Assembly (NCBI GenBank): GCA_021414145.1
Contig: JAIOOY010000008.1
Location: 1-40,542, forward strand
DNA from: Methylophilales bacterium
GTDB lineage: Bacteria; Pseudomonadota; Gammaproteobacteria; Burkholderiales; Methylophilaceae
Reading direction: 5' to 3'
Length of the DNA stretch: 40,542 nt
A program made the position numbers and the translations under genes. A model generated the notes under the pieces. That model worked only from the letters and a program-made list of their open reading frames with translations, was not told the origin of the DNA and ran no database searches. Below, piece by piece: positions 8,693 to 18,219 of this stretch (position 1 is the stretch's first letter; every line of letters starts with the position of its first letter).

Positions 8693-9529
8693 CTATATCC
8701 CCAAGCGTTGCCAAATCGTCGAAACCGCACCCGCTTGGTTCAAGGCATAAAAATGCAATCCAGGCGCACCACCAGCCAACAATCTATCGCATAGTTCCGT
8801 CACAACATCCAGCCCCAGAGCACGCACTGAGGCGATGTCATCACCGTAATCCGCCAATCTTAAACTCAGCCAGCGTGGGATTTCCGCCCCGCACATCGCT
8901 GAAAAGCGTGCCAATTGGGCGTAGTTGTAGATGGGCATGATGCCGGGATAAACTGGGATTGCAATCCCCATCGCGTCACACTCTTCCATAAAGTGGAAAT
9001 AGGAATCGGCGTTATAGAAATACTGAGTGATAGCGGCGTTGGCACCAGCATCTACTTTACGTTTGAAATTGGCTAGATCGGCTTTTGCCGATGCGGCTTC
9101 GGGATGGATTTCAGGATAAGCTGCGACTTCAATTTCGAACCAGTCGCCAGTTTCTTTACGGATAAACTCTACTAGCTCGCTGGCATAGCGGAAGTCACTA
9201 GTGGTGACTTCGCCGGAAGGCAAATCACCGCGCAGCGCTACAATGTGGCGAAAACCGTGTGCTTTGTACTGTGCCAGCACATCTCTTATTTCGTCGCGGG
9301 TAGAGGCTATACAAGACAGGTGTGGCGCTGCTTCCAGCCCATCTGCTTGGATATCGAGCACGGTTTCCAGTGTGCGGTCACGCGTCGAGCCCCCCGCGCC
9401 AAAGGTAACCGAGAAAAACTTTGGCCCAAGCTGCGCGAGTTGCTTGCGGGCAGCACGCAGCTTAGCCATGCCTTCTGCCGTTTTGGGCGGAAAGAACTCG
9501 AAACTGTAGATTCGTTTTTCGCGGGTCAC
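8693..9529 (-). CDS. metF: 5,10-methylenetetrahydrofolate reductase
   Basis: 278 residues, full length. MetF is an FAD-dependent reductase making 5-methyl-THF for methionine synthesis. The N-terminal YSFEFFPPKT with the catalytic Glu is intact, followed by VTFGAGGSTRDRT, HLSCIASTRDEI, ALRGDLPSG, AAYPEIHPEA and ITQYFYNADSYFHF. The start is a GTG placed 3 bp after the ahcY stop with a weak ribosome site. Co-transcription with ahcY places it under the SAH riboswitch, consistent with restoring methionine and SAM when SAH builds up. Confidence 0.95.
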   Translation of the reverse strand: MTREKRIYSFEFFPPKTAEGMAKLRAARKQLAQLGPKFFSVTFGAGGSTRDRTLETVLDIQADGLEAAPHLSCIASTRDEIRDVLAQYKAHGFRHIVALRGDLPSGEVTTSDFRYASELVEFIRKETGDWFEIEVAAYPEIHPEAASAKADLANFKRKVDAGANAAITQYFYNADSYFHFMEECDAMGIAIPVYPGIMPIYNYAQLARFSAMCGAEIPRWLSLRLADYGDDIASVRALGLDVVTELCDRLLAGGAPGLHFYALNQAGAVSTIWQRLGI

Positions 9530-9532
9530 GGC

Positions 9533-10942
9533 TTAGTACCGATAATGCTCGGCTTTATAAGGCCCTTGCTTGGAAACGCCAATGTAGGCAGCTTGCTGGT
9601 CGGTCAGCTCGGACAATTGCGCGTTGAGTTTCTTCAGTTGCAAGCGTGCGACCTTTTCATCCAAGTGCTTAGGCAATGTGTAAACGCCCACTGGATAGTC
9701 GCTGTTGCGCCCAAATAGCTCGATTTGCGCGATGGTTTGATTGGCGAAGCTAGAACTCATCACGTAGCTAGGATGGCCAGTGCCACAACCCAGATTCACC
9801 AAACGACCCTTGGCCAGCAAAATGATGCGCTTTCCATCAGGGAAGATGACGTGATCCACCTGTGGCTTGATTTCGTCCCACTCGTAACCTTCAATACTGG
9901 CAACGTCAATCTCGTTATCAAAGTGACCGATATTACACACGATGGCTTGGTCTTTCATCTTCTTCATGTGTTCATGGGTGATGACGTGATAGTTGCCGGT
10001 GCAGGTCACGAAAATGTCAGCTTTGTCGGCGGCGTAATCCATGGTCACCACACGGTAGCCCTCCATCGCGGCTTGCAATGCGCAGATAGGATCAATTTCG
10101 GTCACCCACACTTGGGCTGAAAGCGCACGCATGGCTTGAGCAGAGCCTTTACCCACGTCCCCATAACCAGCGATCAGCGCCACTTTGCCTGCGATCATCA
10201 CATCGGTAGCACGCTTAATGCCGTCCACCAAGGATTCGCGGCAGCCATAAAGATTGTCAAACTTGGATTTGGTGACGGAATCGTTGACGTTGATTCCTGG
10301 GAACTTGAGTTCACCACGTTCATGCATTTGGTACAGACGATGTACGCCGGTCGTGGTTTCTTCGGTAACACCTTTAATTTGGGCGAGGCGAGTGGAATAC
10401 CAAGTATTATCGATGGCCAGTTTAGCCTTAATTGCCGCGTACAAAACTTGCTCTTCTTCACTACCAGGTTTGTCCAACACAGAGATATCTTTTTCGGCTT
10501 TGGCACCCAAATGAAGCAACAACGTAGCGTCACCGCCGTCATCCAGAATCATGTTGGAGTAATGCCCATTCGACCATTCAAAAATGCGGTGAGTGTAATC
10601 CCAGTATTCGGTCAGAGATTCGCCTTTGACCGCGAACACCGGCACGCCAGTCGCGGCGATTGCGGCGGCGGCGTGGTCTTGGGTGGAGAATATATTGCAC
10701 GATGCCCAGCGCACTTCAGCACCCAATGCCGTCAGCGTTTCTATCAGCACTGCGGTCTGGATGGTCATGTGCAACGAGCCAGTGATACGCGCACCTTTCA
10801 GCGGCTTGGTCAGCGCGAATTCTTCGCGTATTGCCATCAGTCCCGGCATTTCGGTTTCGGCGATGGCCATTTCCTTGCGTCCCCAAGCGGCGAGAGACAA
10901 ATCGGCAATTACGTAATCATTGAAGTCGGTCACAGTGTTCAT
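9533..10942 (-). CDS. ahcY: S-adenosylhomocysteine hydrolase (adenosylhomocysteinase)
   Basis: 469 residues, the long bacterial form. It splits SAH to homocysteine and adenosine using tightly bound NAD. Visible hallmarks are [17 protein letters not shown], the [11 protein letters not shown] substrate site, the NAD-binding [38 protein letters not shown] and the C-terminal KLDE-like/KxxHYRY end (YKAEHYRY). A strong ribosome site (AAAGGA) precedes the ATG. It is the first gene downstream of an SAH riboswitch and is followed directly by metF. Confidence 0.97.
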   Translation of the reverse strand: MNTVTDFNDYVIADLSLAAWGRKEMAIAETEMPGLMAIREEFALTKPLKGARITGSLHMTIQTAVLIETLTALGAEVRWASCNIFSTQDHAAAAIAATGVPVFAVKGESLTEYWDYTHRIFEWSNGHYSNMILDDGGDATLLLHLGAKAEKDISVLDKPGSEEEQVLYAAIKAKLAIDNTWYSTRLAQIKGVTEETTTGVHRLYQMHERGELKFPGINVNDSVTKSKFDNLYGCRESLVDGIKRATDVMIAGKVALIAGYGDVGKGSAQAMRALSAQVWVTEIDPICALQAAMEGYRVVTMDYAADKADIFVTCTGNYHVITHEHMKKMKDQAIVCNIGHFDNEIDVASIEGYEWDEIKPQVDHVIFPDGKRIILLAKGRLVNLGCGTGHPSYVMSSSFANQTIAQIELFGRNSDYPVGVYTLPKHLDEKVARLQLKKLNAQLSELTDQQAAYIGVSKQGPYKAEHYRY

Positions 10943-11040
10943 TTCATTTTCCTTTGAACAAATGTGAAGGAGGGGAGGTGGCTTTAAGGCTCACCTAATT
11001 TCCGCACCTTACACAGGTTAAATTAACGGTTTAATCAGGT

Positions 11041-11111
11041 GAACGCAGTTGAAACTTTTACAGATTTTCGAGCCTGGGTTGCCGAATGGCAATCTCGCAG
11101 CGTTCCTCGAA
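11041..11111 (-). promoter_or_regulatory. SAH riboswitch upstream of ahcY-metF
   Basis: Read on the minus strand, TTCGAG-GAACGC-TGCGA ... CCCAGG-CTCGAA ... GCGTTC reproduces the SAH riboswitch layout. P1 pairs TTCGAG (11106-11111) with CTCGAA (11067-11072). An inner hairpin TTGCC-attc-GGCAA gives P2. A small AGTT-tc-AACT hairpin matches P4. The pseudoknot pairs GAACGC, directly after P1, with GCGTTC (11041-11046), both fully complementary. The conserved core GAGGAnCGCTGCgA and CCCAGGCTCG is retained. The position ahead of ahcY-metF is where this class normally occurs. Between it and ahcY a TCCTT/AAGGA pairing could hide the ahcY ribosome site. It switches expression on when SAH is high. Confidence 0.93.
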
Positions 11112-11153
11112 GAGTTGCGAATTGTAAATGACACAGTTCGCAAAATCAAACAA

Positions 11154-12356
11154 TTAGTCTATAGCGCTCGCCCAAAGTTCATTGAAGTTGGCAAAATTCC
11201 ACACTTTTGGGTCTTCTCTTGAGACAATTTTGTCATTGCATGGCACACGCGATAAATCGAGAATTTCCAACTTAACGTGAAGCATGGTTTTGGTCGAATA
11301 GAAAATTTTAACCTTAGGCGTAGTCAACGATTTTTTACTTTGGTCTATCACCACAGCCAAACGACCAGACTCCAAGCGCACCAAAGAGCCTATGGGGTAG
11401 ATACCTATACTTTTTACAAAACATTGAAAAATATGTTCATCAAAATGACCTTTCCAAGAAGCCATACGTTTGAGCGATTCTGACGGATCCCAGCCTTCTT
11501 TGTATGGACGGTTGGAAGTGATAGCATCGTACACGTCACACACAGCGCCCATTCTAGAAAGTTGGCTGATTTCTCCATTGATGAGCTTGTCCGGATAACC
11601 ACCACCTCCTATTTTTTCGTGATGGTGTCTCGCGACATCCAGCGCCGCTTCTGGTGCCCCCTTGGCATCCAGTAGCATATTGTAGCCTGCCATTGGATGT
11701 CCTTGGATGATGGTGAACTCTTCGTTTGTGAGTTTGCCGGGCTTATCTAAAATTTCAATCGGAATTGCCATTTTACCTACATCATGCAATAGCCCTGCCA
11801 CCCCTGCTTGGCGCGTGGTCTCAGCATCCAACCCGAGTTGCTTGGAGAGGGACACCATCAATGCACATACTGCTACCGAGTGCATGTAAGTATAGTCATC
11901 TTTAGTTTTGAGGCGCGCCAAACTAATGAGTGCGCTGGGATTACGCATCACCGATGCAGAAATTTCTTCCACCATCGCCACGGCTTCGGTGGCATCCATG
12001 GTTTTACCCATGCGCACTTCGTGAAACATAGAACTCACCGCATCTTTAGCCTTTGCACAGATTTTGGTGGCCTGCTCCATTTCATGCTCGATGCTGACTT
12101 CAACTGGCTTGGGTGGGGCTTTTGATGGTGGCGGAGGTGCCGCGGCGGCCACCTTGGGTTGAGCCACCTCTACATCCAGCCCTTTGTCCGTGTCTATCAC
12201 GACCTCCTCGATGTGGCTGTCGAGGATGGTCTTGATAGTGGCTTTGTCTTTGATCTCAAACTTGCTTTGCCAAAACGGATGCTGCATCCATGAGCCACAT
12301 AGCTCATGTAAATACATGCCTATGCGTAAATCTTTAGCAGGGATGCGCTTATACAT
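11154..12356 (-). CDS. HD-GYP cyclic-di-GMP phosphodiesterase with DUF3391 N-terminus
   Basis: 400 residues from the ATG at 12356, which lies 9 bp after the metK stop; the longer open frame begins at a TTG inside metK and is rejected. Residues 1-60 (MYKRIPAKDLRIGMYLHEL) are the DUF3391 domain that often precedes HD-GYP. A Pro/Ala-rich linker (AAAAPPPPSKAPPKP) follows. The catalytic part has HDVGKMAIP, HPMAGYNML, ARHHHEKIGGGGYP and a downstream DVYDAITSNRPYK. The GYP residues are intact, although the usual Asp-Gly before GYP reads Gly-Gly. It should hydrolyse c-di-GMP in the cytoplasm; no sensory or membrane domain is visible. It probably shares the metK transcript, an unusual partnership. Confidence 0.9.
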   Translation of the reverse strand: MYKRIPAKDLRIGMYLHELCGSWMQHPFWQSKFEIKDKATIKTILDSHIEEVVIDTDKGLDVEVAQPKVAAAAPPPPSKAPPKPVEVSIEHEMEQATKICAKAKDAVSSMFHEVRMGKTMDATEAVAMVEEISASVMRNPSALISLARLKTKDDYTYMHSVAVCALMVSLSKQLGLDAETTRQAGVAGLLHDVGKMAIPIEILDKPGKLTNEEFTIIQGHPMAGYNMLLDAKGAPEAALDVARHHHEKIGGGGYPDKLINGEISQLSRMGAVCDVYDAITSNRPYKEGWDPSESLKRMASWKGHFDEHIFQCFVKSIGIYPIGSLVRLESGRLAVVIDQSKKSLTTPKVKIFYSTKTMLHVKLEILDLSRVPCNDKIVSREDPKVWNFANFNELWASAID

Positions 12357-12364
12357 TGGACGGG

Positions 12365-13528
12365 CTATACGCCGGCAGACGACCTCAGAATAGAAGCTTT
12401 GTCTGTCGCTTCCCAAGTAAACTCCGGTTCATCACGGCCAAAATGGCCATAAGCCGCGGTTTTTTGATAGATCGGACGTAGTAGATCCAACATCTGCACG
12501 ATACCTTTAGGACGCAAGTCGAAATTCGCTAATACCAATTCCGTTAGCTTTTCGTTGGATACCTTACCCGTGCCATAAGTTTCCACCATGACACTTGTTG
12601 GTTTTGCTACGCCAATTGCGTAGCTCACTTGCACCATACATTTGGTAGCCAATCCCGCGGCAACAATATTTTTGGCTACATAGCGCGCAGCATAAGCCGC
12701 AGAACGGTCAACTTTCGAAGGATCTTTGCCGGAGAATGCTCCGCCACCATGCGGTGCAGCACCACCGTAGGTATCCACGATAATTTTGCGTCCGGTCAAA
12801 CCGCAATCGCCTTGTGGCCCGCCGATGACAAATCGGCCAGTTGGATTCACTAGAAAATTGACTTCGCCCTTGATGAGCTCTTTAGGTAATACTGGTTTGA
12901 TAATGTCTTCGATCACCGCTTCGCGTATGGATTCCAGCGAAATGTCGGGCGAATGTTGAGTAGAAATCACCACAGTATCAATAGACAGCGGTTTACCGTC
13001 CACATAGCGTATCGTTACCTGCGATTTGGCATCAGGACGCAGCCATGGCAAGCGGCCATCTTTGCGTAACTGTGATTGGCGTTCCATCAGGCGATGCGCC
13101 AAATAGATGGGCAGCGGCATCAAGCTAGGCGTTTCATTGCAAGCGTAGCCAAACATCAAACCCTGGTCGCCCGCACCTTGGTTGAGGTAGTCGTCAGAGG
13201 CACGATCCACGCCCTGTGCAATATCTGGTGATTGCTTATCGTATGCCACTAATACCGCGCAACCTTTGTAATCTATGCCGTATTCGGTGTTGTCATAGCC
13301 GATACGTTTAATTGTATCGCGCGCCACTTGGATGTAGTCAACATTGGCAGTTGTGGTGATCTCGCCCGCCAACACCACCAAACCTGTATTGGTGAGGGTT
13401 TCGGCGGCAACGCGTGAGTATTTGTCTTGTGCCAAAATGGCATCGAGAATGGCATCAGAAATCTGGTCAGAAACCTTGTCTGGATGTCCTTCTGAAACTG
13501 ATTCAGAAGTGAATAAATAGTCGCTCAT
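12365..13528 (-). CDS. metK: S-adenosylmethionine synthetase
   Basis: 387 residues, full length. Forms SAM from methionine and ATP with release of phosphate and pyrophosphate. Clear motifs are [32 protein letters not shown], the P-loop-like [21 protein letters not shown], and the C-terminal [13 protein letters not shown]. It is the first gene of the minus-strand methyl-cycle block and divergent from the acyltransferase gene. No SAM riboswitch is seen in the roughly 80 bp leader. Confidence 0.97.
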   Translation of the reverse strand: MSDYLFTSESVSEGHPDKVSDQISDAILDAILAQDKYSRVAAETLTNTGLVVLAGEITTTANVDYIQVARDTIKRIGYDNTEYGIDYKGCAVLVAYDKQSPDIAQGVDRASDDYLNQGAGDQGLMFGYACNETPSLMPLPIYLAHRLMERQSQLRKDGRLPWLRPDAKSQVTIRYVDGKPLSIDTVVISTQHSPDISLESIREAVIEDIIKPVLPKELIKGEVNFLVNPTGRFVIGGPQGDCGLTGRKIIVDTYGGAAPHGGGAFSGKDPSKVDRSAAYAARYVAKNIVAAGLATKCMVQVSYAIGVAKPTSVMVETYGTGKVSNEKLTELVLANFDLRPKGIVQMLDLLRPIYQKTAAYGHFGRDEPEFTWEATDKASILRSSAGV

Positions 13529-13560
13529 GAGTAAAATCGGTTGGTTAAGGTAAGGCCTGC

Positions 13561-13566
13561 TAGAAT
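13561..13566 (+). promoter_or_regulatory. Possible -10 box for the acyltransferase-dapF operon
   Basis: TAGAAT, preceded by an upstream TGC, lies in the short metK/acyltransferase divergent gap. A -35 is not convincing (TTGGTT at 13541-13546 has a 14 bp spacer). It lies downstream of the TTG that opens the frame, supporting a later translational start for the acyltransferase. Confidence 0.3.
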
Positions 13567-13609
13567 AACAAAATTCCGAGTCTTAAAGAAGCAACTTAAT
13601 CAAACCATC

Positions 13610-14461
13610 GTGCTTATTCGCTTGCTCCGTTTGTTCGCTCGATTACCTCTTTCCGTTAATCACTTCTGCGGCATGCTAGTTGGCTGGATGATGTATTTTT
13701 TGTCTCCCACTTACGCCGCCAGACTGCGTCACAATCTGCGTGCTAGCGGCATTTTTGCTGGTGCTACGGCGTACAAAAAAATGCTGCGCCACAACATAGG
13801 CGAGACAGGAAAAGGCGTGACCGAAGCCTTTGCTATCTGGTTTCGCCCGCAGCAAGAAGTGCTGGAATGGGTGCGCACCTGTCACGGCTGGCAGCACGTA
13901 GAAGATGCACTGACCGCCAAACGTGGCATTATCTTTCTCACACCGCATTTGGGCTGCTTTGAAATCACTGCACAGTACTATGCTGCCAACTATCCCATTA
14001 GCGTACTGTATCGTCCACCTCGCAAAGCTTGGCTGGAGCCTTTAATCCACGAAGGTCGTGCGCGCACCAAAATCAAGTTGGCCCCCACCAATTTGCAAGG
14101 CGTGAAGGGCTTGCTCAAAGCGCTGAAACAAGGCGAGGCGATTGGCATATTGCCGGATCAAGTGCCCAGCGCGGGCGAAGGTGAGTGGCAAGATTTTTTT
14201 GGTCGCTCTGCCTACACCATGACTTTGGTCAATCGTTTAGCGCAATCCACCGGTGCTGCAATACTGCTAGCCTATGGTGAGCGTCTAGCGGATGGTGCTG
14301 GTTATGTTATTCATATTGAGCCCAGCACGCTTGAGGATGGTTTGAACGCCGCGATTGAATCTTTGATACGGCGCTGTCCGGAACAGTATTTATGGGCTTA
14401 CAATCGCTATAAAACGCCGCGTGGCGCTGTGAAAACAGAAACGCTGAGACCAGAAACATGA
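13610..14461 (+). CDS. LpxL/HtrB-family lysophospholipid or lipid A acyltransferase
   Basis: Membrane-associated acyltransferase of the lipid A biosynthesis family, which adds secondary acyl chains to lipid A. The frame is open from a TTG at 13541, but the first 23 residues are unlike the family. The GTG at 13610 gives [15 protein letters not shown], the usual N-terminal membrane anchor, and 283 residues. The HX4(D/E) catalytic motif is seen as HLGCFE, followed by [19 protein letters not shown] and [13 protein letters not shown]. The gene overlaps dapF by 4 bp, as in related betaproteobacteria where metK is divergent. Which acyl donor or position it uses cannot be told, so lpxL versus lpxM/htrB-like is left open. 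Confidence 0.85.
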   Translation: MLIRLLRLFARLPLSVNHFCGMLVGWMMYFLSPTYAARLRHNLRASGIFAGATAYKKMLRHNIGETGKGVTEAFAIWFRPQQEVLEWVRTCHGWQHVEDALTAKRGIIFLTPHLGCFEITAQYYAANYPISVLYRPPRKAWLEPLIHEGRARTKIKLAPTNLQGVKGLLKALKQGEAIGILPDQVPSAGEGEWQDFFGRSAYTMTLVNRLAQSTGAAILLAYGERLADGAGYVIHIEPSTLEDGLNAAIESLIRRCPEQYLWAYNRYKTPRGAVKTETLRPET

Positions 14462-15288
14462 ATTTGAAATTCACCAAAATGCATGGTGCAGGCAATGATT
14501 TTGTGGTGTTGAATGGAATCACCCAAAAATTAGCTCTGAGCGCTGCACAAATCCGCCACATCGCCGATCGCCATTTTGGTGTGGGTTGCGACCAGTTACT
14601 GCTCGTAGAAAATGCAACCGTAGCAGATGCGGATTTTCGCTATCGCATCTTTAACGCAGATGGAGGCGAGGTGGAACAGTGCGGCAACGGCGCGCGCTGT
14701 TTTGTGCGTTTTGTAACCGACGCTGGACTAACGCAAAAAACCGAAATTCGCGTACAAACCATGTGCGGCCTGATTACTCTTAAATTGGAAGCCGATGGCA
14801 TGGTCACCGTCAATATGGGAGCACCGCACTTTGAGCCGGAGAAAATCCCATTTTTAGCGGATTCGCAGGCGCTGACCTATACCTTGCCGCTGGAAAACCA
14901 AACCATAGAAATCGGTGCGCTGTCCATGGGTAATCCTCATGCAGTGCAGGTTGTTAATGACGTGGAAACCGCTCCAGTATTAACTCAAGGCGCAGCAATC
15001 GAACATCACCCTCAGTTTCCGCAACGGGTCAACGCGGGCTTTATGCAAGTGATAAATCGCCAGCACATCAAGCTCAGAGTATATGAGCGCGGCGCTGGTG
15101 AAACCTTGGCCTGTGGCACCGGTGCTTGCGCTGCGGTGGTGCATGGTATTCGATTGGGATTGCTGGAGTCACCAGTCAAGGTCAGCGCGCATGGCGGTGA
15201 ACTCAATATCTCTTGGACTGGCGCTCAGGCACCAGTGATGATGAGTGGTGAGGCGGTGGTAGTATTTGAAGGTGAACTTAACATTTAG
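14458..15288 (+). CDS. dapF: Diaminopimelate epimerase
   Basis: 276 residues. Converts LL- to meso-diaminopimelate for peptidoglycan and lysine. The start [17 protein letters not shown] is diagnostic. Both catalytic cysteines are present, in [10 protein letters not shown] and [11 protein letters not shown], and the substrate segment [10 protein letters not shown] is intact. It overlaps the acyltransferase stop by 4 bp and is followed after 6 bp by the DUF484 gene whose ribosome site (AGGA) overlaps the dapF stop. Confidence 0.97.
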   Translation: MNLKFTKMHGAGNDFVVLNGITQKLALSAAQIRHIADRHFGVGCDQLLLVENATVADADFRYRIFNADGGEVEQCGNGARCFVRFVTDAGLTQKTEIRVQTMCGLITLKLEADGMVTVNMGAPHFEPEKIPFLADSQALTYTLPLENQTIEIGALSMGNPHAVQVVNDVETAPVLTQGAAIEHHPQFPQRVNAGFMQVINRQHIKLRVYERGAGETLACGTGACAAVVHGIRLGLLESPVKVSAHGGELNISWTGAQAPVMMSGEAVVVFEGELNI

Positions 15289-15294
15289 GAAAAC

Positions 15295-15972
15295 ATGATG
15301 GAATTAGATGACGCAGCTGTTGCCCAATTTTTACGCGCAGACCCGCAGTTTTTTGAACGCAATTTGAATCTACTGAAGGAAATCGTCTTACCCGATCCAC
15401 ATGGTGGGGCAGCAGTTTCAATGGCAGAACGTCAGCAAATGGCGCTGCGTGAAAAAATGCGCTCTTTAGAGGGTAAGTTGCTGGATTTGTTAGCGTATGG
15501 CGAAACCAATGACGTGATAGGCGAACGTATGCACCGCCTAGCCTGTGACATGCTGGAGACTACAAATTTTGCCAACCTCATCACCACGGTAGTGAATAAT
15601 CTGCGCGACGATTTTCAAGTACCGCATGTGGCGATACGTTTGTGGGCGACTGCAAAAAACAGCGAGGATGCCAATCTTGTGCAATTCGCTGTGGTGACAG
15701 CAGACTTCTGGAGCTGGGCCGATAGCCTCAAAACTCCCTACTGCGGACATCAGCCGGAAATGGATGTGAACAGCTGGTTTGGGACTACTCCTACGGAAAA
15801 TGGTGCCCCTTTGCATTCTTTTGCACTAATACCCTTGCGCGGTGAACGCACCTTGGGCTTGCTGGCCTTGGCTAGCGAAGACCCGCAACGTTTTTACCCC
15901 GATATGGGTACATTATTCTTGCAGCGCATCAGCGATATGCTCAGCGCAGCACTACTGCGGTACGTCGCCTAA
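15295..15972 (+). CDS. DUF484 family GAF-like protein
   Basis: 225 residues, DUF484 family, conserved between dapF and xerC in many proteobacteria. The N-terminus (AVAQFLRADPQFFERNLNLL) is the helical DUF484 signature and the remainder resembles a GAF domain (VAIRLWATA ... LIPLRGERTLGLLALASEDPQRF). Its biochemical role is unknown. No ligand-binding residues can be assigned. It is one member of the acyltransferase-dapF-DUF484-xerC operon. Confidence 0.88.
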   Translation: MMELDDAAVAQFLRADPQFFERNLNLLKEIVLPDPHGGAAVSMAERQQMALREKMRSLEGKLLDLLAYGETNDVIGERMHRLACDMLETTNFANLITTVVNNLRDDFQVPHVAIRLWATAKNSEDANLVQFAVVTADFWSWADSLKTPYCGHQPEMDVNSWFGTTPTENGAPLHSFALIPLRGERTLGLLALASEDPQRFYPDMGTLFLQRISDMLSAALLRYVA

Positions 15973-15973
15973 G

Positions 15974-16879
15974 ATGGTGCATGCAGATAGCGCCTCATCT
16001 GCAAATCCACTATTAAGCGCCTATTTGGCGCACCTTACCAACGAACGCGGCTTGAGTCACCTAAGCCGCGAAAACTACGCGCGGGATATTCTCGTGTTGC
16101 TACAATTAGCAGGCAACGCCGACCTCAAAACCTTACAAGTCGCGCACATCCGCCGCTTTGTTGCAGCTATGCACGGCAAAGGGCTTTCCGGAAAAAGCAT
16201 CGCGCGGCGCTTGTCGGCTTGGCGTGGGTTCTATCAATTCCTCATTCATAGACACGATTTTGACAGCAATCCTTGCATAGGCATGCGAGCCCCCAAGTCG
16301 CCAAAATCCTTACCACAAGCTCTATCGCCAGAGCAGGCCGGACGTTTGGTAGAAATCGACGACGACAGCCTACTCGCGGTGCGTGACTGCGCCATATTCG
16401 AGTTATTTTATTCTTCTGGGTTACGGTTGGCCGAACTGGTAGGGTTGGACATCAACGGTCTGGACTTGCGCGATGCCACGGTCACCGTAACCGGCAAAGG
16501 AAACAAGACGCGTATCGTACAAGTGGGCAGCAAAGCGATAGAAGCCGTGCAACACTGGCTGGAACTACGTCCCATGATTGCAGTGGAAAGTGAAACGGCG
16601 CTATTTCTTAACAATCGAGGGAAAAGGCTTAGTCCCCGTGCTGTGCAATACCGTATCAAGTATTGGGCAATCAAACAAGGCGTGGCGGGCGATGTGCATC
16701 CGCATACCCTAAGACATAGCTTCGCCACACATGTACTGCAATCTTCCGGCGATTTACGTGCGGTGCAGGAAATGCTGGGACACGCCAACATTTCTACTAC
16801 GCAGGTTTATACGCATTTGGATTTTCAGCATTTGGCTAAGGTTTATGATCAAGCGCACCCACGAGCGAAGAAGAAATAG
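15974..16879 (+). CDS. xerC: Tyrosine recombinase XerC
   Basis: 301 residues from the ATG at 15974; the longer frame starting at 15842 lies within the DUF484 gene. XerC with XerD resolves chromosome dimers at dif. The N-terminal SAM-like core-binding domain covers about residues 10-95. The catalytic domain shows Arg in SSGLRLAELVGLD, Lys in TGKGNKTRIVQVG, HTLRHSFATH with His and Arg, GHANISTTQVYTH and the nucleophilic Tyr in QVYTHLDFQHL. This is a housekeeping copy in its standard dapF-DUF484-xerC place, not a mobile-element integrase. Its stop codon abuts the stop of tupC with no spacer. Confidence 0.95.
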   Translation: MVHADSASSANPLLSAYLAHLTNERGLSHLSRENYARDILVLLQLAGNADLKTLQVAHIRRFVAAMHGKGLSGKSIARRLSAWRGFYQFLIHRHDFDSNPCIGMRAPKSPKSLPQALSPEQAGRLVEIDDDSLLAVRDCAIFELFYSSGLRLAELVGLDINGLDLRDATVTVTGKGNKTRIVQVGSKAIEAVQHWLELRPMIAVESETALFLNNRGKRLSPRAVQYRIKYWAIKQGVAGDVHPHTLRHSFATHVLQSSGDLRAVQEMLGHANISTTQVYTHLDFQHLAKVYDQAHPRAKKK

Positions 16880-17527
16880 TTACTGCACCCGTCCATCTTC
16901 CAGCTTCAGCTTCACTGCATCCTGCATCTCTGACAACTCCTTGTCGTGCGTGGCAATAACCACGCAGTTATTGGCATCTCGCATATGCGCGATAAGTTCG
17001 ACAACTTGCTCACGGGCTGCATCGTCTAGGTTGGCAGTGGGTTCGTCTAGCAGCAGTAGTTCCGGCTTCAGCACTCGCGCTCTTGCCATTGCCACGCGCT
17101 GTTTTTCGCCACCGGAAAGCTGGTTGGGCGGCACGTCACGTAGATGAGAAATTCCCGCCCATGCCATTTCAGCCGCAACTAGTTGGTCTCGCTCATTTTT
17201 TGCTATGCCGCGTAACTTGAGGCCATAGCCTATATTTTCGGCGACGCTGGTGTAGAACAGGTAGGAATGCTGATGCACGTAAATCAACCGTGGCGCCAAA
17301 GCCGCGCGCTCAGATGCGTTGTTTACCGACTGACCGTCAAATTGGAAATTCCCGTTATCTGCTGCTTCCAGCCCCGCCATGATTTTCAACAGGGTGGTCT
17401 TACCCACACCATTTTCGCCCAGCAAGAGATAAGTACTGCCGCGCAGCATCTCTAGCGCCTCGACATTAAGCAGCAACCTTTCACCGTGTGATTTTCTTAG
17501 ATTTTGTAAAGAAAAAATGGAATTCAT
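16880..17527 (-). CDS. tupC: Tungstate-type ABC transporter ATP-binding protein
   Basis: 215 residues, a compact ABC ATPase. It has Walker A GENGVGKTTLL, Q-loop VHQHSYLF, signature LSGGEKQRVAMARA, Walker B LLLLDEPTANLDD and the H-loop ATHD. No C-terminal TOBE domain is present, unlike ModC. The start overlaps the permease by 4 bp, forming tupA-tupB-tupC. The assignment to tungstate or molybdate rests on the TupA-like binding protein and the Moco genes next door. Confidence 0.87.
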   Translation of the reverse strand: MNSIFSLQNLRKSHGERLLLNVEALEMLRGSTYLLLGENGVGKTTLLKIMAGLEAADNGNFQFDGQSVNNASERAALAPRLIYVHQHSYLFYTSVAENIGYGLKLRGIAKNERDQLVAAEMAWAGISHLRDVPPNQLSGGEKQRVAMARARVLKPELLLLDEPTANLDDAAREQVVELIAHMRDANNCVVIATHDKELSEMQDAVKLKLEDGRVQ

Positions 17528-18219
17528 CGCGTGAGCCCTTTGCCTTGGAAGAAAGCCATCGTAAAGTTGACCGCCAAAGCCAAAGCCACCAGCACCACGC
17601 CTAGAGCAATGCCCTGGGCAAACTCACCTTTGCTAGTTTCCAGCGCAATGGCTGTAGTGATGTTGCGCGTCACGCCGGCGATGTTGCCACCCACCATCAT
17701 GGCACAACCGATTTCCGACAACACTCGCCCAAAACCCGTAGTAATCGCCACCAGCACCGCGAAACGAGCTTCCAGCAACACCGTCCACATGGCTTGCATG
17801 CGGCCAGCTCCCAAGGTTTTGGCGGTTTCTGCGGCGCGTTTGTCCACAGACTGTACAGCGGAAAGCGTCATCGCGGCGAGTATAGGAAAGGCCAGCACGG
17901 CTTGACCGAGAATCATGGCCTGTTGCGTAAACAGCCAATGCCACGCGCCTAGCACGCCTTGGCGAGAGAGCAGCAGGTACATGATGAGGCCGATGACTAC
18001 TGTAGGCAGAGCTAACAGGGTTTGTAACAATACAACCAACACCCGCCGCCCAGGAAAAGTAAATGTGGCTAGCGCAAAACCCATCGCCACGGCTGGCGGT
18101 ACAGCACAGATAAGTGCCAATGTGGAGACGCGCAGCGATACGCCTATGATATTCCACAGCGCAGCATCACCACCCAGAAGCAATTCAAAAGCTTGTTGGG
18201 TGGCTTGCAGTAATGTCAT
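17524..18219 (-). CDS. tupB: Tungstate-type ABC transporter permease
   Basis: 231 residues with about five to six hydrophobic segments of the binding-protein-dependent permease fold. The EAA-like loop is visible around AAETAKTLGAGRMQAMWTVLLEAR, where it contacts the ATPase. Sequence such as LPTVVIGLIMYLLLSRQGVLG is typical of TupB/ModB-like permeases. It overlaps both tupA and tupC by 4 bp. It should carry the oxyanion across the inner membrane. Confidence 0.88.
   Translation of the reverse strand: MTLLQATQQAFELLLGGDAALWNIIGVSLRVSTLALICAVPPAVAMGFALATFTFPGRRVLVVLLQTLLALPTVVIGLIMYLLLSRQGVLGAWHWLFTQQAMILGQAVLAFPILAAMTLSAVQSVDKRAAETAKTLGAGRMQAMWTVLLEARFAVLVAITTGFGRVLSEIGCAMMVGGNIAGVTRNITTAIALETSKGEFAQGIALGVVLVALALAVNFTMAFFQGKGLTR

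Noticed and set aside
10136-10957. 273-residue plus-strand ORF opposite ahcY
   Set aside because: It is fully antisense to a strongly conserved ahcY, has no recognisable motif and no ribosome site; a shadow of codon bias.
12357-12416. 20-residue N-terminal extension of the HD-GYP gene from a TTG
   Set aside because: It overlaps metK, starts at TTG and is not needed; MYKRIPAKDL is the usual family start.
15974-16879. XerC as a phage or integron integrase
   Set aside because: It lies in the standard dapF-DUF484-xerC operon, and no att repeats, tRNA or phage genes are nearby.
17633-18157. 174-residue ORF in another frame of tupB
   Set aside because: tupB in the other frame has clear permease helices and overlapping coupling with tupA and tupC; this frame has no motif.
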